Part shown: positions 27,858 to 39,082 of the stretch, piece after piece
Position numbering within the stretch: position 1 is the stretch's first letter
Layout: every line of letters begins with the position of its first letter
Position numbers and translations under genes: made by a program
Assembly: GCF_000412695.1 (NCBI RefSeq)
Contig: NC_021499.1
Span: forward strand, 5,704,001-5,768,000
Length of the DNA: 64,000 bases
DNA from: Pseudomonas resinovorans NBRC 106553
GTDB taxonomy: Bacteria; Pseudomonadota; Gammaproteobacteria; Pseudomonadales; Pseudomonadaceae
Direction of reading: 5' to 3'
The notes under the pieces: generated by a model
Seen by the model: only the letters and a program-made list of their open reading frames with translations
Told to the model about the DNA's origin: nothing
The model's database searches: none

Positions 27858-28604
27858 TCAGGCCTTGGACCTGCGCTGGCGCACCGCTTCGAACAGGCAC
27901 ACCCCGGTGGCTACCGAGACGTTCAGACTGCTGACGCTGCCGCCCATGGGCAGCTTGACCAGGTAATCGCAGTGCTCGCGGGTCAGGCGACGCATGCCTT
28001 TGCCCTCGGCACCCATGACCAGCACGGTGGGCCCGGTCATGTCCTGGTCGAAGACTTCCTGCTCCGCCTCACCGGCGGTGCCGACCACCCACAGCCCCTT
28101 CTTCTGGAGTTTCTCCAGGGTGCGGGAGAGGTTGGTCACGGCCACCAGCGGCATGACTTCCGCCGCGCCACAGGCCACCTTGCGCACCGTGGCGTTGAGG
28201 GTGGCGGACTTGTCCTTGGGCACTATCACCGCCAGCACGCCGGCGGCGTCGGCGGTGCGCAGGCAGGCGCCGAGGTTGTGCGGATCGGTGACGCCATCCA
28301 GCGCCAGCAACAGCGGCGCGCCCGGGGTGCGCTCGAGCAACTCGTCGAGCATGTTCTCGCCCCAGACCTGGCTGGGGCTGACCTCGGCCACCACGCCCTG
28401 GTGCACGCCTTCGGCCCACTCGTCCAGCTCGTGGCGATCCTTGTGGCCGACCGCGACGCGGTGCTGGCCGGCCAGGTCGAGGAGCACCTGGACTCTCGGG
28501 TCATTTCGGCTTTCCGCAAGCCACAGCTGCTTGACGCGCTTGGGGTGGTGACGCAGCAACGCTTCCACGGCATGCACGCCGTAGACTTTCTCCAACTGAC
28601 TCAT
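27858..28604 (-). CDS. rlmB: 23S rRNA (guanosine-2'-O-)-methyltransferase RlmB
   Basis: The 248-residue SpoU-family enzyme has an N-terminal L30e-like RNA-binding domain (MSQLEKVYGVHAVEALLRHHPKRVKQLWLA) and a knotted SPOUT domain with the three motifs DGVTDPHNLGACLRTADAAG, VMGAEGKGMRRLTREHCD and LPMGGSVSSLNVSVATGVCLFE. It methylates G2251 of 23S rRNA. It overlaps the rnr stop by four bases, so the two are coupled, as in other gammaproteobacteria. Confidence 0.97.
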   Translation of the reverse strand: MSQLEKVYGVHAVEALLRHHPKRVKQLWLAESRNDPRVQVLLDLAGQHRVAVGHKDRHELDEWAEGVHQGVVAEVSPSQVWGENMLDELLERTPGAPLLLALDGVTDPHNLGACLRTADAAGVLAVIVPKDKSATLNATVRKVACGAAEVMPLVAVTNLSRTLEKLQKKGLWVVGTAGEAEQEVFDQDMTGPTVLVMGAEGKGMRRLTREHCDYLVKLPMGGSVSSLNVSVATGVCLFEAVRQRRSKA

Positions 28605-31339
28605 TTCTTGACCTTGCTGTTGGGCGCCTTGGGTTTGGGCGGCCCTTTACGGTGTTTCGATGGCTTGCTGGCGGCCTTGGCCTTGGCTGCCTTGGACTTC
28701 TTCTTCGGCGGCTTGGCGCTGCCCTCGGCCTGTGCGTTGGCCGGCTTGTCCAGGGGCTTCTGCGCCGGACGCGTGCCCTTGCTCGCCTTGGCGCCCTGAC
28801 GAGCTTCGCTTAGCAACGCCTGCTTGAGCGCGCGACTGCGGTTCACGTCGGTATTGCCGAGCTGCTCTTCGGCCTGGGCGAGCATTTCCGGCGGTACCGC
28901 GGGCAGCGCCTGGACCTTGCCGGCTCGCGCGCGGCGCGGCGCCACGGCAGCCCTGGGCTCGCGCGGGGCATTATCCTGCACCGCGGCGGCGGCGCGCGCG
29001 GCACCCTTGGCGCCACGACTGCGGCCCTTGCCGAAGCGGGGCTCCGCCTTGGCCGGTGCGGCTGGTTCGGCACCGCGTTTCTTGCGACCGACCGGCGCGC
29101 TGAGCACGTTCTCGGAAAGCTCGAAGTCGATCTTGCGCTCGTCCAGGTCGACGCGGGCCACCACCACTTCCACCTGGTCACCGAGACGGAAGCTGCGACC
29201 GCTGCGCTCGCCCGACAGGCGATGGTGGATCGGGTCGAAGTGGTAGTAGTCGCCCGGCAGCGCGGTAACGTGCACCAGGCCTTCGACATAGATGTCGATC
29301 AATTCGACGAAGATACCGAAGCCGGTCACCGCCGAAATCACACCGGGGAAGGTTTCGCCCACGCGGTCACGCATGTACTCGCATTTCAGCCAGTTGCTGA
29401 CATCACGGGTGGCTTCGTCGGCGCGGCGCTCGGTCATCGAGCACTGCTCGCCCAGCTGCACCAGGCGGGCTTCGTCGTAGGGATAGATGCGCGCCTTGGG
29501 CATGCTCGCCGCGCCCGCGCGACGGACGTGGGCGCTTTCCCGCTTGGAGCGGATCAGGCCACGGATGGCGCGATGCACCAGCAGGTCCGGGTAGCGGCGG
29601 ATCGGCGAGGTGAAGTGGGTGTAGGCGTCGTAGTTGAGGCCGAAGTGGCCCTCGTTCTCCGGGCTGTACACCGCCTGGCTCAGGGAGCGCAGCATCACCG
29701 TCTGGATCAGGTGGTAATCCGGACGCTCGCGGATTTTCTCCAGCAGCGCCTGGTAATCGCTCGGCGTCGGATCGTCCTTGCCACGATTGAGGGACAGGCC
29801 CAGCTCGGCGAGGAACTGCCGCAGCTTGTCCAGGCGCTCGCTGGGCGGGCCGTCGTGGACGCGGTAGAGCGCCGGGATCTCGTGCTGCATGAGGAAGCGC
29901 GCCGTGGCCACGTTGGCGCAGAGCATGCACTCCTCGATCAGCTTGTGGGCGTCGTTGCGCTGGGTCGGCCGGATCTCCGAGATCTTCCGGTCGGCGCCGA
30001 AGACGATGCGGGTCTCCTGGGTCTCGAAGTCGATGGCGCCACGCACCTGGCGCGCCGCCAACAGCGCCTGATAGAGCTTGTAGAGCTGCTGCAGGGGCTT
30101 GACCAGGTTGGGCAGTTGCTCGGCGAACTGCGCGGCCTCGGTGGACTCGGGGGTTTCCAGGAACTGGCTGACCTTGGTGTAGGTGAGCCGCGCGTGGGAG
30201 TGGATGACCGCTTCGTAGAACTCGTAGCCGGTTAGCTTGCCGGCACGGGAGATGGTCATGTCGCAGACCATGGCCAGGCGGTCCACCAGGGGGTTCAGCG
30301 AGCAGAGGCCGTTGGACAGGACCTCCGGCAGCATCGGGATGACCTTCTCGGGGAAGTACACCGAGTTGCCGCGATTGGTCGCTTCCTCATCCAGTGCCGA
30401 CCCCACCTTTACGTAGTGGGAAACGTCGGCGATGGCGACGATCAGGCGCCAGCCGCCGCCCTTGCGGGCCTCGGCATAGACCGCATCGTCGAAGTCGCGG
30501 GCGTCCTCGCCATCGATGGTGACCAAGGGCAGGTCGCGCAGGTCGATGCGCTTTTCCTTGTCCTTCTCGGCCACTTCGGGCTTGAGCTTGGCCGCTTCCT
30601 TGATCACGGCGGCGGGCCACTCGTGGGGGATGTCGTAGCTGCGCAGGGCAACCTCGATCTCCATGCCCGGCGCCATGTAGTCGCCCAGCACTTCCACCAC
30701 TTCGCCCTGGGCCAGGCGGAAGTTGCTCGGCCACTGTTCGATCTTCACCTGCACGAACTGGCCGTGCTTGGCCGCGCCCTGCTTGCCATGGGGCACCAGG
30801 ACTTCCTGCTGGATCTTCGGGTTGTCGGCGACCACCCGGGCGATACCGCTTTCTTCATAGAAACGGCCCACCAGGATTTCGTGGGCACGCGCGATGACCT
30901 CGACCAGGGCACCTTCGCGGCGCCCACGGCGATCGACGCCGGAAACCCGCGCCAACGCGCGGTCGCCGTCGAACACCAGGCGCATCTGCGCCGGGCTGAG
31001 GAAGAGGTCTTCGGATGCATCGTCGGGAATGAGGAAGCCGAAGCCGTCGCGGTGACCGCTGATGCGGCCGCAGATCAGATCGAGCTTGTCCACCGGGGCA
31101 TAGGTGCCCCGACGCGTATAGATAAGCTGACCGTCGCGTTCCATGGCGCGGAGGCGTCGACGCAGTGCCTCCAGCTGCTCATCGGTGGTCAGGCCGAATT
31201 CTTCTACCAGTTGCTCACGACTGGCAGGGGCACCGCGCTCGTCGAGGCGCTGCAGGATCAGCTCGCGGCTGGGGATGGGGTTTTCGTATTTTTCCGCCTC
31301 GCGGGCGGCCTCGGGATCGAGGTTCTGCCAATCGGCCAT
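28601..31339 (-). CDS. rnr: Ribonuclease R
   Basis: The 912-residue 3'-5' exoribonuclease has an N-terminal winged helix (GAPASREQLVEEFGLTTDEQ), cold-shock domains, an RNB catalytic domain with the Asp-rich motif TIDGEDARDFDDAVYA, and an S1 domain (FPGVISAVTGFGIFVELIDIYVEGLV). The last 150 residues are low-complexity and Lys/Ala/Pro-rich, which is longer than in E. coli and is likely to hold RNA or ribosomes. It degrades structured RNA and works in stress responses and quality control. It is the first gene of the rnr-rlmB unit, and the start MADWQNLDPEAAREAE is family-typical. Confidence 0.97.
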   Translation of the reverse strand: MADWQNLDPEAAREAEKYENPIPSRELILQRLDERGAPASREQLVEEFGLTTDEQLEALRRRLRAMERDGQLIYTRRGTYAPVDKLDLICGRISGHRDGFGFLIPDDASEDLFLSPAQMRLVFDGDRALARVSGVDRRGRREGALVEVIARAHEILVGRFYEESGIARVVADNPKIQQEVLVPHGKQGAAKHGQFVQVKIEQWPSNFRLAQGEVVEVLGDYMAPGMEIEVALRSYDIPHEWPAAVIKEAAKLKPEVAEKDKEKRIDLRDLPLVTIDGEDARDFDDAVYAEARKGGGWRLIVAIADVSHYVKVGSALDEEATNRGNSVYFPEKVIPMLPEVLSNGLCSLNPLVDRLAMVCDMTISRAGKLTGYEFYEAVIHSHARLTYTKVSQFLETPESTEAAQFAEQLPNLVKPLQQLYKLYQALLAARQVRGAIDFETQETRIVFGADRKISEIRPTQRNDAHKLIEECMLCANVATARFLMQHEIPALYRVHDGPPSERLDKLRQFLAELGLSLNRGKDDPTPSDYQALLEKIRERPDYHLIQTVMLRSLSQAVYSPENEGHFGLNYDAYTHFTSPIRRYPDLLVHRAIRGLIRSKRESAHVRRAGAASMPKARIYPYDEARLVQLGEQCSMTERRADEATRDVSNWLKCEYMRDRVGETFPGVISAVTGFGIFVELIDIYVEGLVHVTALPGDYYHFDPIHHRLSGERSGRSFRLGDQVEVVVARVDLDERKIDFELSENVLSAPVGRKKRGAEPAAPAKAEPRFGKGRSRGAKGAARAAAAVQDNAPREPRAAVAPRRARAGKVQALPAVPPEMLAQAEEQLGNTDVNRSRALKQALLSEARQGAKASKGTRPAQKPLDKPANAQAEGSAKPPKKKSKAAKAKAASKPSKHRKGPPKPKAPNSKVKK

Positions 31340-31453
31340 TAGGGGGTGATCGCCTTTTTATCCATAGAGGGATGTGCCATGTGTCTTATTGAAGCGCGAA
31401 TTCCAATTGTCGGTCAGCTTAGCCGGAAGAATAATTTTTTTCTCGCTCAGGGG

Positions 31454-31482
31454 TTTACAACACAAAAGTCGGCTCGTATAGT
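31454..31482 (+). promoter_or_regulatory. Strong sigma-70 promoter for the tRNA-Leu genes
   Basis: TTTACA, 17-nt spacer, TATAGT, followed by a GC-rich discriminator (TCGCGCCC) typical of stringently controlled stable RNA promoters. The first tRNA starts about 56 nt downstream. Confidence 0.85.
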
Positions 31483-31544
31483 TCGCGCCCACAGCGTCGC
31501 TGAGACGTTGTGAAGGAAGCGGATGAGCAATCATCGCATCCAGT

Positions 31545-31631
31545 GCCCAGGTGGCGGAATTGGTAGACGCACTAGGTTCAGGTCCTAGCGGTGGCAACAC
31601 CGTGGAAGTTCGAGTCTTCTCCTGGGCACCA
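31545..31631 (+). tRNA. tRNA-Leu (anticodon CAG), copy 1
   Basis: The 87-nt gene folds with acceptor GCCCAGG/CCTGGGC, discriminator A and encoded CCA. The anticodon stem CTAGG/CCTAG encloses TTCAGGT, giving anticodon CAG, which reads CUG. A long variable arm (about GGTGGCAACACC) confirms a class II tRNA. The T arm has GTTCGAGTC. Same sequence as copy 2. Confidence 0.96.
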
Positions 31632-31742
31632 TTTATTCAGAATCCGAGCTGAAAAGCTTGGCTTCTTGCTCCAACGGATCGTATGGTTCCGTGTCGTCCA
31701 ACGATGAACACCATATAAGTCGATGAGCGATCATCGCAATGT

Positions 31743-31829
31743 GCCCAGGTGGCGGAATTGGTAGACGCACTAGGTTCAGGTCCTAGCGGTGGCAACACCG
31801 TGGAAGTTCGAGTCTTCTCCTGGGCACCA
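31743..31829 (+). tRNA. tRNA-Leu (anticodon CAG), copy 2
   Basis: Identical over its 87 nt to copy 1, and the 20 nt in front (GATGAGC-ATCATCGCA) are also duplicated, so the unit arose by tandem duplication. The two probably come from one transcript ended at 31837-31863. Confidence 0.96.
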
Positions 31830-31836
31830 CTCTTAA

Positions 31837-31863
31837 ACAAAGCCGAGCTCTGCTCGGCTTTGT
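31837..31863 (+). terminator. Terminator after the tRNA-Leu pair
   Basis: ACAAAGCCGAGC-TCT-GCTCGGCTTTGT is a 12-bp stem with a 3-nt loop, followed by GCTTTCT. It may serve also for the convergent chemoreceptor gene. Confidence 0.8.
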
Positions 31864-31938
31864 GCTTTCTGGCGTTTGGATATTTCGCCACCCGGCTCAA
31901 GGGGCGACCATTCGGCTCGCCCCCTCCCCCACCACTCC

Positions 31939-33873
31939 CTATGCCTTGAACTGCCCCAGGCTGGCCTTGAGCTGTTCGGCCAGGCCGGCGAGCACACGCC
32001 CGCTGCTGGCGGTCGCCGCCACGGCCTCGGAGGCCAGGCTGGCTTCGGCATGGATCACATCCACTCGGCCACGAACGCCATCGGCGCCCGCCGCCTGCTG
32101 CTCGGCAGCGCGGGCCGCGGCCTGCACGGCACCATGCACCTGTTCCACCGCCTGCTGCACGCTCTGTTGCAGGCGCTCGCTGTCACGCAGCGCGTCCAGG
32201 CCTTCCACCGCGCGCTCGCGCGCCTGGGCTATCGCCGAAACGGCCTCGCGCGCGCCCGTCTGCAACGCCGCGATGTGCTCCTGGATATCCCCGGTGGACT
32301 GCTGGGTCTTGCTGGCCAGCGCGCGAACCTCGTCAGCGACCACGGCAAATCCACGACCGCTCTCCCCCGCCCTGGCCGCCTCGATCGCGGCGTTCAAGGC
32401 CAGCAGGTTGGTCTGCTCGGCAATACCGTGGATCACCGACAGCACCATTTCGATCTGCTCGCTCTGCCGCGCCAGGCGCTCGATCACGGCCGAGCCGTTT
32501 TGCACCCGCTCTTCCAGGGTCTCGATCAGACCACCGACCCGCCGCGCGATTGCCGCGTTGTCCTGGGCCGCCTGGCGTATCTCGCCCACCTGGCGCAGGG
32601 TGTCCTGCATCGCCCGACTCTCCGCCTGCGCCTCGGAAACCATGCCGGCCAACGCACTCAGGCTGCCTTCCACTTCACTGCGCTGGCGGTGTGCGGCCGC
32701 CTCGGCGGTCTGGCTGCGCTGCGAAAGCGCAACGATTTCCACACCGGTGCGATGTGCCACATCACCCGCCTCGCGGACGATGGGCTGCAGCTTGTCGACG
32801 AACCGGTTCACCGCGGTCGCCATTTCACCCACTTCGTCGCGGCTGTCGAGCTTGACCCGACGGGTCAGGTCGCCGTCGCCTGCGGCCAGGTCGTCGAGGG
32901 CGTCGATCAGCAGGCGCAAGCGCACCACCACTCGCCGTCCGAGCACCACCGCCAGCGCCAGCAACACGCCGAGGCCGACCAGCGCCAGGCCCACGCCAAT
33001 GCGCCAGCGCAACTCGCCCGCTGCCGACTCCACCGCTTCGCGGGTGCCGCTATTCATGTTGGCAGCCGCCTCGCGGGCCGACTGCAGGCGGGCGGTGAGC
33101 GTGGCGCTGCTTTCGCTGGCCGCGCCCGAAAGGCTTTCACTGACCAGCTCGCCGCCACTGGCGATCAACGCGTCGAAGCGCTGATCCAGCGCCTTCAGCT
33201 GTTCTTCCACCGCCGCCGTGGAAACCCCCATGCGCACCTTGCCGATCTCCACGCCATTGGGGCTGATGGGGGCGTCGACCAGGTACACGGTCGGATCATT
33301 GGCCGCCGCATTCAGCACCTTGTCCAGCGCCCGCTCGCCCTGCCCCTTGGCCAGCAAGGCCTTGATCTGCGGGTTCTCGCGATTGAGATAGCGAGTCAGG
33401 TGCTGGCCATTGGCGTCGTCGTAGATGACGAAGAGCACATTGGGATTGCGCTGGGCACGGCGGGCGAACTCGGAAAGCGTGGGCACGTCGTTGTCCCACA
33501 TGGCCCGGGGCGCCACGGCCGCCAGCAATTGAGCGAGGTCGCCGGCCGACTCCTTGAGGTTCTGCTCCAGGGTCTGACGAAGCTGGCCCTGCTCCTGCTG
33601 GAGGCGCGCGCTGAGGGCGGCCCCCAGGCGCTCACGGGTCTTGGTGGAAAGCGCCCCGAGGCTACCGGACACTTCCTGCCCGGCCTGTTCGAGATCACCG
33701 GCCAGGCGCTGGGTATCTCCCCCCAGGCGCACGCCGAGCTCGTCCACCAGGGTGTTCACGGTGCTCCGCGTCAGGGCAACGGCCACCACCACCTGCACCA
33801 GCAGGGCGAGCCCCAGGGCGATGAAGACCGGACGCAGCAAACGGCTTTGCAGCAAAGACAGGATGGCTGACAC
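31939..33873 (-). CDS. Methyl-accepting chemotaxis protein
   Basis: The 644-residue receptor has an N-terminal TM ([22 protein letters not shown]), a periplasmic sensor of about 230 residues containing [21 protein letters not shown], a second TM ([21 protein letters not shown], about 285-310), a HAMP domain and a cytoplasmic signalling hairpin. The hairpin tip is [20 protein letters not shown], continuing [22 protein letters not shown] at 33873 follows AAAGGAG by nine bases. Ligand unknown. It lies between tRNA-Leu and purA; I remember no receptor at this place in PAO1, but do in P. putida. Confidence 0.92.
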   Translation of the reverse strand: MSAILSLLQSRLLRPVFIALGLALLVQVVVAVALTRSTVNTLVDELGVRLGGDTQRLAGDLEQAGQEVSGSLGALSTKTRERLGAALSARLQQEQGQLRQTLEQNLKESAGDLAQLLAAVAPRAMWDNDVPTLSEFARRAQRNPNVLFVIYDDANGQHLTRYLNRENPQIKALLAKGQGERALDKVLNAAANDPTVYLVDAPISPNGVEIGKVRMGVSTAAVEEQLKALDQRFDALIASGGELVSESLSGAASESSATLTARLQSAREAAANMNSGTREAVESAAGELRWRIGVGLALVGLGVLLALAVVLGRRVVVRLRLLIDALDDLAAGDGDLTRRVKLDSRDEVGEMATAVNRFVDKLQPIVREAGDVAHRTGVEIVALSQRSQTAEAAAHRQRSEVEGSLSALAGMVSEAQAESRAMQDTLRQVGEIRQAAQDNAAIARRVGGLIETLEERVQNGSAVIERLARQSEQIEMVLSVIHGIAEQTNLLALNAAIEAARAGESGRGFAVVADEVRALASKTQQSTGDIQEHIAALQTGAREAVSAIAQARERAVEGLDALRDSERLQQSVQQAVEQVHGAVQAAARAAEQQAAGADGVRGRVDVIHAEASLASEAVAATASSGRVLAGLAEQLKASLGQFKA

Positions 33874-33986
33874 GACTTGTGACTCCTTTACGACCGTTAC
33901 CGCTGTAACGGCGACAACTCGGATTTATAAAGTGCCAGCAAGGTACGTGCCGACCAACCGTGCGACATTCGCGGCCGTAGAAACGA

Positions 33987-34013
33987 CGAAGGGCCGCACT
34001 AGGCGGCCCTTCG
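33987..34013 (-). terminator. Terminator of the hisZ-purA transcript
   Basis: CGAAGGGCCGC and GCGGCCCTTCG pair across a 5-nt loop just after the purA stop on the minus strand. No long T-run follows. Confidence 0.65.
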
Positions 34014-34028
34014 GGGGAGTCGGGAGAC

Positions 34029-35387
<1,359 letters not shown>

Positions 35388-35427
35388 TTAGTGGCCGACC
35401 CCAAGGCGCCGGCCATGAAGCCGCTCC

Positions 35428-36612
35428 CTAGGAGAGCGCTGCCACTTGCCAGCGCCCGTCACGCAGGACCAGCTGGCGATCGCAATCCGCCTCTGTGGCA
35501 CTTGCCACTTCCTGCCCCGGCAGGGCCTGCACGACGCGCTGCCCGTCGGCACGCAGTCGCTTGACCTCGTACCAGAGGTAGGGGTCGCGGCTGTCCGGCG
35601 CCCAGACACCAGGGGCCGGCTGATCCAGCGCCATGTTGCCCAGGGTCACCAGGGTCTTCAGGTCGGTAGAGAAGCCGGTGGCGGGACGGGCACGACCGAA
35701 GTCCGCGCCGATGTCGTCATAACGGCCGCCCTGGGCGATGGACTGCCCGACACCCGGCACGAAGGCGGCGAACACCACCCCGGTGTGGTAGCGGTAGCCA
35801 CGCAATTCGCCCAGGTCGAAGTACAGCGGCAGCTCCGGATAGCGCAACTCCAGGGCGTCGGCGATGGCGATCAACTCGTCCAGCGCGCGGTGCACTTCGG
35901 TCGGGGCATCCATCAGCACGCCCTGGGCCAGGTCCAGCACTTCGCGGCCGCCACAGAGCTCGGCCAGGGAACGCAGCATGGAAGCCAGCTCGTGCGGCAA
36001 CCCTTCCGTGAGCTGGGCGACTTCGTCCACCGCCTTGCGCTGCAGGGCGTCGAACAGATCGCGCTCGGCTTCGCCGGAAAGGCCTGCGGCCTTGGCCAGG
36101 CCGCGGTAGATGCCGACATGACCGAGGTCCATGTGCACGTCCGGCACGGCGGCGAGCTCGAGCATTTCCAGCATCAGGCTGATGACTTCTACGTCACTGG
36201 CCGGGCTGGCGTCGCCATAGAGCTCGGCACCCAACTGGATCGGGCTGCGCGACGTGGACAGCGCACGCGGCTTGGCGTGCAGCACGCTGCCGGCATAGCA
36301 CAGGCGGTTCGGGCCTTCGCGACGCAGGGTGTGGGCGTCGATGCGCGCCACCTGCGGCGTGATGTCGGCGCGGAATCCCATCAGGTGGCCCGACTGCGGG
36401 TCGGTCACCTTGAAGGTACGCAGGTCGAGGTCCTGGCCGGCACCGGTCAGGAGAGACTCGAGATATTCGATGTGCGGAGTGACCACGAAGTCGTAGCCCC
36501 AACGCTGGAACAGATCCAGCACCTGGCGGCGGGCTGCCTCGATGCGTGCCGCTTCGGGCGGCAGTACTTCTTCGATACCGTCTGGCAGCAGCCAGCGATC
36601 TACCGTTGCCAT
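35428..36612 (-). CDS. hisZ: ATP phosphoribosyltransferase regulatory subunit HisZ
   Basis: The 394-residue protein is a histidyl-tRNA synthetase paralogue without aminoacylation function: it begins [25 protein letters not shown] and has class II motifs such as [15 protein letters not shown] and [15 protein letters not shown]. With short-form HisG it makes the histidine-responsive first enzyme of histidine synthesis. The HisRS-type anticodon-binding domain is missing, as expected. It lies 34 nt after the DUF2065 gene. Confidence 0.95.
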   Translation of the reverse strand: MATVDRWLLPDGIEEVLPPEAARIEAARRQVLDLFQRWGYDFVVTPHIEYLESLLTGAGQDLDLRTFKVTDPQSGHLMGFRADITPQVARIDAHTLRREGPNRLCYAGSVLHAKPRALSTSRSPIQLGAELYGDASPASDVEVISLMLEMLELAAVPDVHMDLGHVGIYRGLAKAAGLSGEAERDLFDALQRKAVDEVAQLTEGLPHELASMLRSLAELCGGREVLDLAQGVLMDAPTEVHRALDELIAIADALELRYPELPLYFDLGELRGYRYHTGVVFAAFVPGVGQSIAQGGRYDDIGADFGRARPATGFSTDLKTLVTLGNMALDQPAPGVWAPDSRDPYLWYEVKRLRADGQRVVQALPGQEVASATEADCDRQLVLRDGRWQVAALS

Positions 36613-36646
36613 TTCGCCAATCCCCTCTCAGCCGGGCGGCATGTCA

Positions 36647-36832
36647 TCAGTGAAGCAAATACAGGAGGCCAGTCCCCAGCAACATGCTGGACAGGCCCAT
36701 CAGGCGGAGATGGCGGTCCTTGAACCCCGCCACCCCAAGCACCGCGGCGCGCCAACGGCGCGGATAGAGGAAGGGCAGGATGCCTTCCAGCACCAGCATC
36801 AGACAAAACGCAATGCCGAGTTCCTGCCACAT
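36647..36832 (-). CDS. DUF2065 small membrane protein (YjeT-like)
   Basis: The 61-residue protein starts MWQELGIAFCLMLVLEGILPFLYPRRWR and ends in a second hydrophobic helix (LMGLSSMLLGTGLLYLL), so two membrane helices with an Arg-rich turn. E. coli yjeT sits at the same place downstream of hflC. Function unknown. The frame is open to 36877, but this start matches the family. It follows the terminator at 36849-36870. Confidence 0.88.
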   Translation of the reverse strand: MWQELGIAFCLMLVLEGILPFLYPRRWRAAVLGVAGFKDRHLRLMGLSSMLLGTGLLYLLH

Positions 36833-36848
36833 GATTCCCGCGGACGCA

Positions 36849-36870
36849 AAAAAGCCGGGATTTCCCGGCT
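36849..36870 (-). terminator. Terminator after hflC
   Basis: On the minus strand AGCCGGGAAATCCCGGCT is followed by TTTTTT. A second hairpin (36904-36930, CCCGGCGGAC ... GTCCGCCGGG) lies between it and the hflC stop. Both separate hflC from the DUF2065-hisZ-purA group. Confidence 0.85.
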
Positions 36871-36938
36871 GACCCATGATAACACGTTTTCCCTGACGGT
36901 CACCCCGGCGGACGATGAGCGTCCGCCGGGAGACTGGG

Positions 36939-37808
36939 TCAGCGTACGGACTTGTCCAGATAGCGGAAGAAATCGCTATCGGAATCCAGGACCATCACGT
37001 CGCTCTTGTTCGAGAAGCTTTCACGATAGGCCTGGAGACTACGGTGGAACGCGTAGAACTCCTGGTCCGCCCCGAAGGCCTTGGCGTAGATGGCGGCCGC
37101 CTTGGCGTCACCCTCACCGCGGGCTTCCTCGGCTTCGCGATAGGCCTCGGCCAGCAGCACGCGGCGCTGACGGTCGGCGTCGGCACGGATACCCTCGGCC
37201 AGCTCCGCACCCTTGGCGCGGTGCTCGCGAGCCTCACGCTCACGCTCGGTGCTCATCCGCTCGAAGACGCTGCGGTTGACTTCCTTGGGCAGGTCGATGG
37301 CCTTGACCCGCACGTCCACCACCTCGATGCCCAACTCCTTGTTGGCCATGCGATTGAGGGAGCCGGTGATCTCGGCCATCAGCGCATCGCGCTCACCCGA
37401 CACCACTTCGTGCAGGGTGCGCTTGCCGAACTGGTCGCGCAGGCCCGCTTCCAGACGGCGGGACAGGCGCTCGTCGGCGATCTGCTTCATGCCGGAGGTC
37501 GCGGTGTAGAAACGCTCGGCATCGGCCACGCGCCATTTGGCGAACGCATCCACCATCACCGCTTTCTTCTCGAGAGTGAGGAAGCGCTGGGTCGGCGAAT
37601 CCAGGGTCAGCAGGCGGGCGTCGAACTTGCGCACCTGGTTGACGAACGGAATCTTGAAGTGCAAGCCAGGCTGCAGATCAGCGTTGACGATACGACCAAA
37701 CTGCAGCAGGACCGCCTTTTCGGTCTGCGACACGATGAACAGGCTGCTCCACAGGACCAGTGCCAGCACCACACCGCCAATCAGGGCGAATAGCGATTTA
37801 TTGCTCAT
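36939..37808 (-). CDS. hflC: HflC, FtsH protease modulator
   Basis: The 289-residue SPFH/prohibitin protein has one N-terminal membrane anchor (LFALIGGVVLALVLWSSLFIV), then VSQTEKAVLLQFGRI and the band-7 domain, then a long coiled coil rich in EREREAREHRAKG-type repeats. With HflK it forms a large cage around FtsH. Its ATG overlaps the hflK stop by one base (TGATG). Confidence 0.96.
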   Translation of the reverse strand: MSNKSLFALIGGVVLALVLWSSLFIVSQTEKAVLLQFGRIVNADLQPGLHFKIPFVNQVRKFDARLLTLDSPTQRFLTLEKKAVMVDAFAKWRVADAERFYTATSGMKQIADERLSRRLEAGLRDQFGKRTLHEVVSGERDALMAEITGSLNRMANKELGIEVVDVRVKAIDLPKEVNRSVFERMSTEREREAREHRAKGAELAEGIRADADRQRRVLLAEAYREAEEARGEGDAKAAAIYAKAFGADQEFYAFHRSLQAYRESFSNKSDVMVLDSDSDFFRYLDKSVR

Positions 37809-38986
37809 CAGCGACTCTCCCTGGAACGCGAATTGCGCTGCTGCAAGTCAGTGGCGACGCGCGATCCGAGGTCGCTGCCAGTGGCGGCGGCCGATCCTGC
37901 CGGCGCTGCCGGGGCCGGACTGGCGCCACGGTTGTCGATCATCTTGTCCAGCGGCAGGTAAAGCAGGTTGCTTTGCCCTTCCTTGCCGGCCATCAGGACC
38001 TTGCTGGTGCTGGACAGTACGTCCTGCATGTTTTCCAGGTACAGGCGCTGACGGGTGATTTCCGGTGCCTTGTGGTACTCGGTGAGCAGCATGCCGAAGC
38101 GATTGGCCTCACCCTCGGCGCGAGCCACCACCTCATCGCGGTAGCCGTGGGCATCCTCGATGATTCGCTGGGCCTGGCCACGGGCCTCAGGGACCACGGC
38201 GTTGGCATAGGCCTCGGCCTGGTTCTTGGCTCGCTGTTCGTCTTCGCGGGCGCGGATCACGTCGTCGAAGGCTTCCTGCACTTCCCGCGGGGCAGCCGCG
38301 CTCTGTACGTTGACCTGGGTGACGGTGATACCGGTGCCATAGGTGTCGAGGAAGCGCTGCAGGCGCTCCTTGATCTCGCTGGCCATGAGCTCGCGACCTT
38401 CAGTCAGCACCTGATCCATCTCGGTGGAGCCGACCACGTGGCGCAGGGCGCTTTCGGTGGCGTGCTGCAGGCTGATCTCGGGCTGGTCGACGTTCAGCAC
38501 GAAGTCCTTGAGGTTGCTGATCTTGTATTGGACGGTGAGCGGTACTTCGACGATGTTCTCGTCCTCGGTGAGCATCTGCCCCTGCTTGCTGTAGGCACGC
38601 TCGCGGGTGACGTTCTCCTGGAATCGGCGATCGATCGGCGGGAAGTAGATGTTCAGGCCAGGGCCGACGGTCTCATGGTATTTGCCGAAGCGCAGCACCA
38701 CGGCCTGCTCCTGCTCATCCACCACGTAGACGGCGCTGTACAGCCAGACCGCAGCCAGGACGGCCAGGCTGATGCCGATCAGGCCGAAACCGCCCGACCT
38801 GCCACTGCCACCATCGTCGCCGCCACTGCCGCCACGTTTCTTGCCGCTGCCAAACAGTCCGTTCAGGCTGTCCTGCAGCTTGCGGAAGGCCTCATCCAGG
38901 TCCGGTGGTCCTTTGCGATCGCCACCACGGCGTCCGCCCCACGGGTCCTGGTTATTCGAGTTGCCACCCGGCTCATTCCAAGCCAT
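37808..38986 (-). CDS. hflK: HflK, FtsH protease modulator
   Basis: The 392-residue SPFH protein has a Gly/Asp-rich cytoplasmic N-terminus (AWNEPGGNSNNQDPWGGRRG), one TM (FGLIGISLAVLAAVWLYSAVYVV), the band-7 domain (DEQEQAVVLRFGKYHETVGPG) and a C-terminal coiled coil ending in a Ser/Arg-rich tail. ATG at 38986 follows GGAGAG. It is 96 nt downstream of hflX, in the hfq-hflX-hflK-hflC cluster. Confidence 0.96.
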   Translation of the reverse strand: MAWNEPGGNSNNQDPWGGRRGGDRKGPPDLDEAFRKLQDSLNGLFGSGKKRGGSGGDDGGSGRSGGFGLIGISLAVLAAVWLYSAVYVVDEQEQAVVLRFGKYHETVGPGLNIYFPPIDRRFQENVTRERAYSKQGQMLTEDENIVEVPLTVQYKISNLKDFVLNVDQPEISLQHATESALRHVVGSTEMDQVLTEGRELMASEIKERLQRFLDTYGTGITVTQVNVQSAAAPREVQEAFDDVIRAREDEQRAKNQAEAYANAVVPEARGQAQRIIEDAHGYRDEVVARAEGEANRFGMLLTEYHKAPEITRQRLYLENMQDVLSSTSKVLMAGKEGQSNLLYLPLDKMIDNRGASPAPAAPAGSAAATGSDLGSRVATDLQQRNSRSRESR

Positions 38987-39082
38987 AGCGCTCTCCATAC
39001 TGATAAAGCAAAGACGCGCCCACGGCGCGCCCGCCCATGCTACCCAAGCCTGCGGCCCGCCGCAAAACCACCTAAACGGGCT

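Noticed and set aside
31358..31900. Short minus-strand frames across the tRNA-Leu genes
   Set aside because: They are translations of the antisense of structured tRNA sequence and duplicate each other for that reason.
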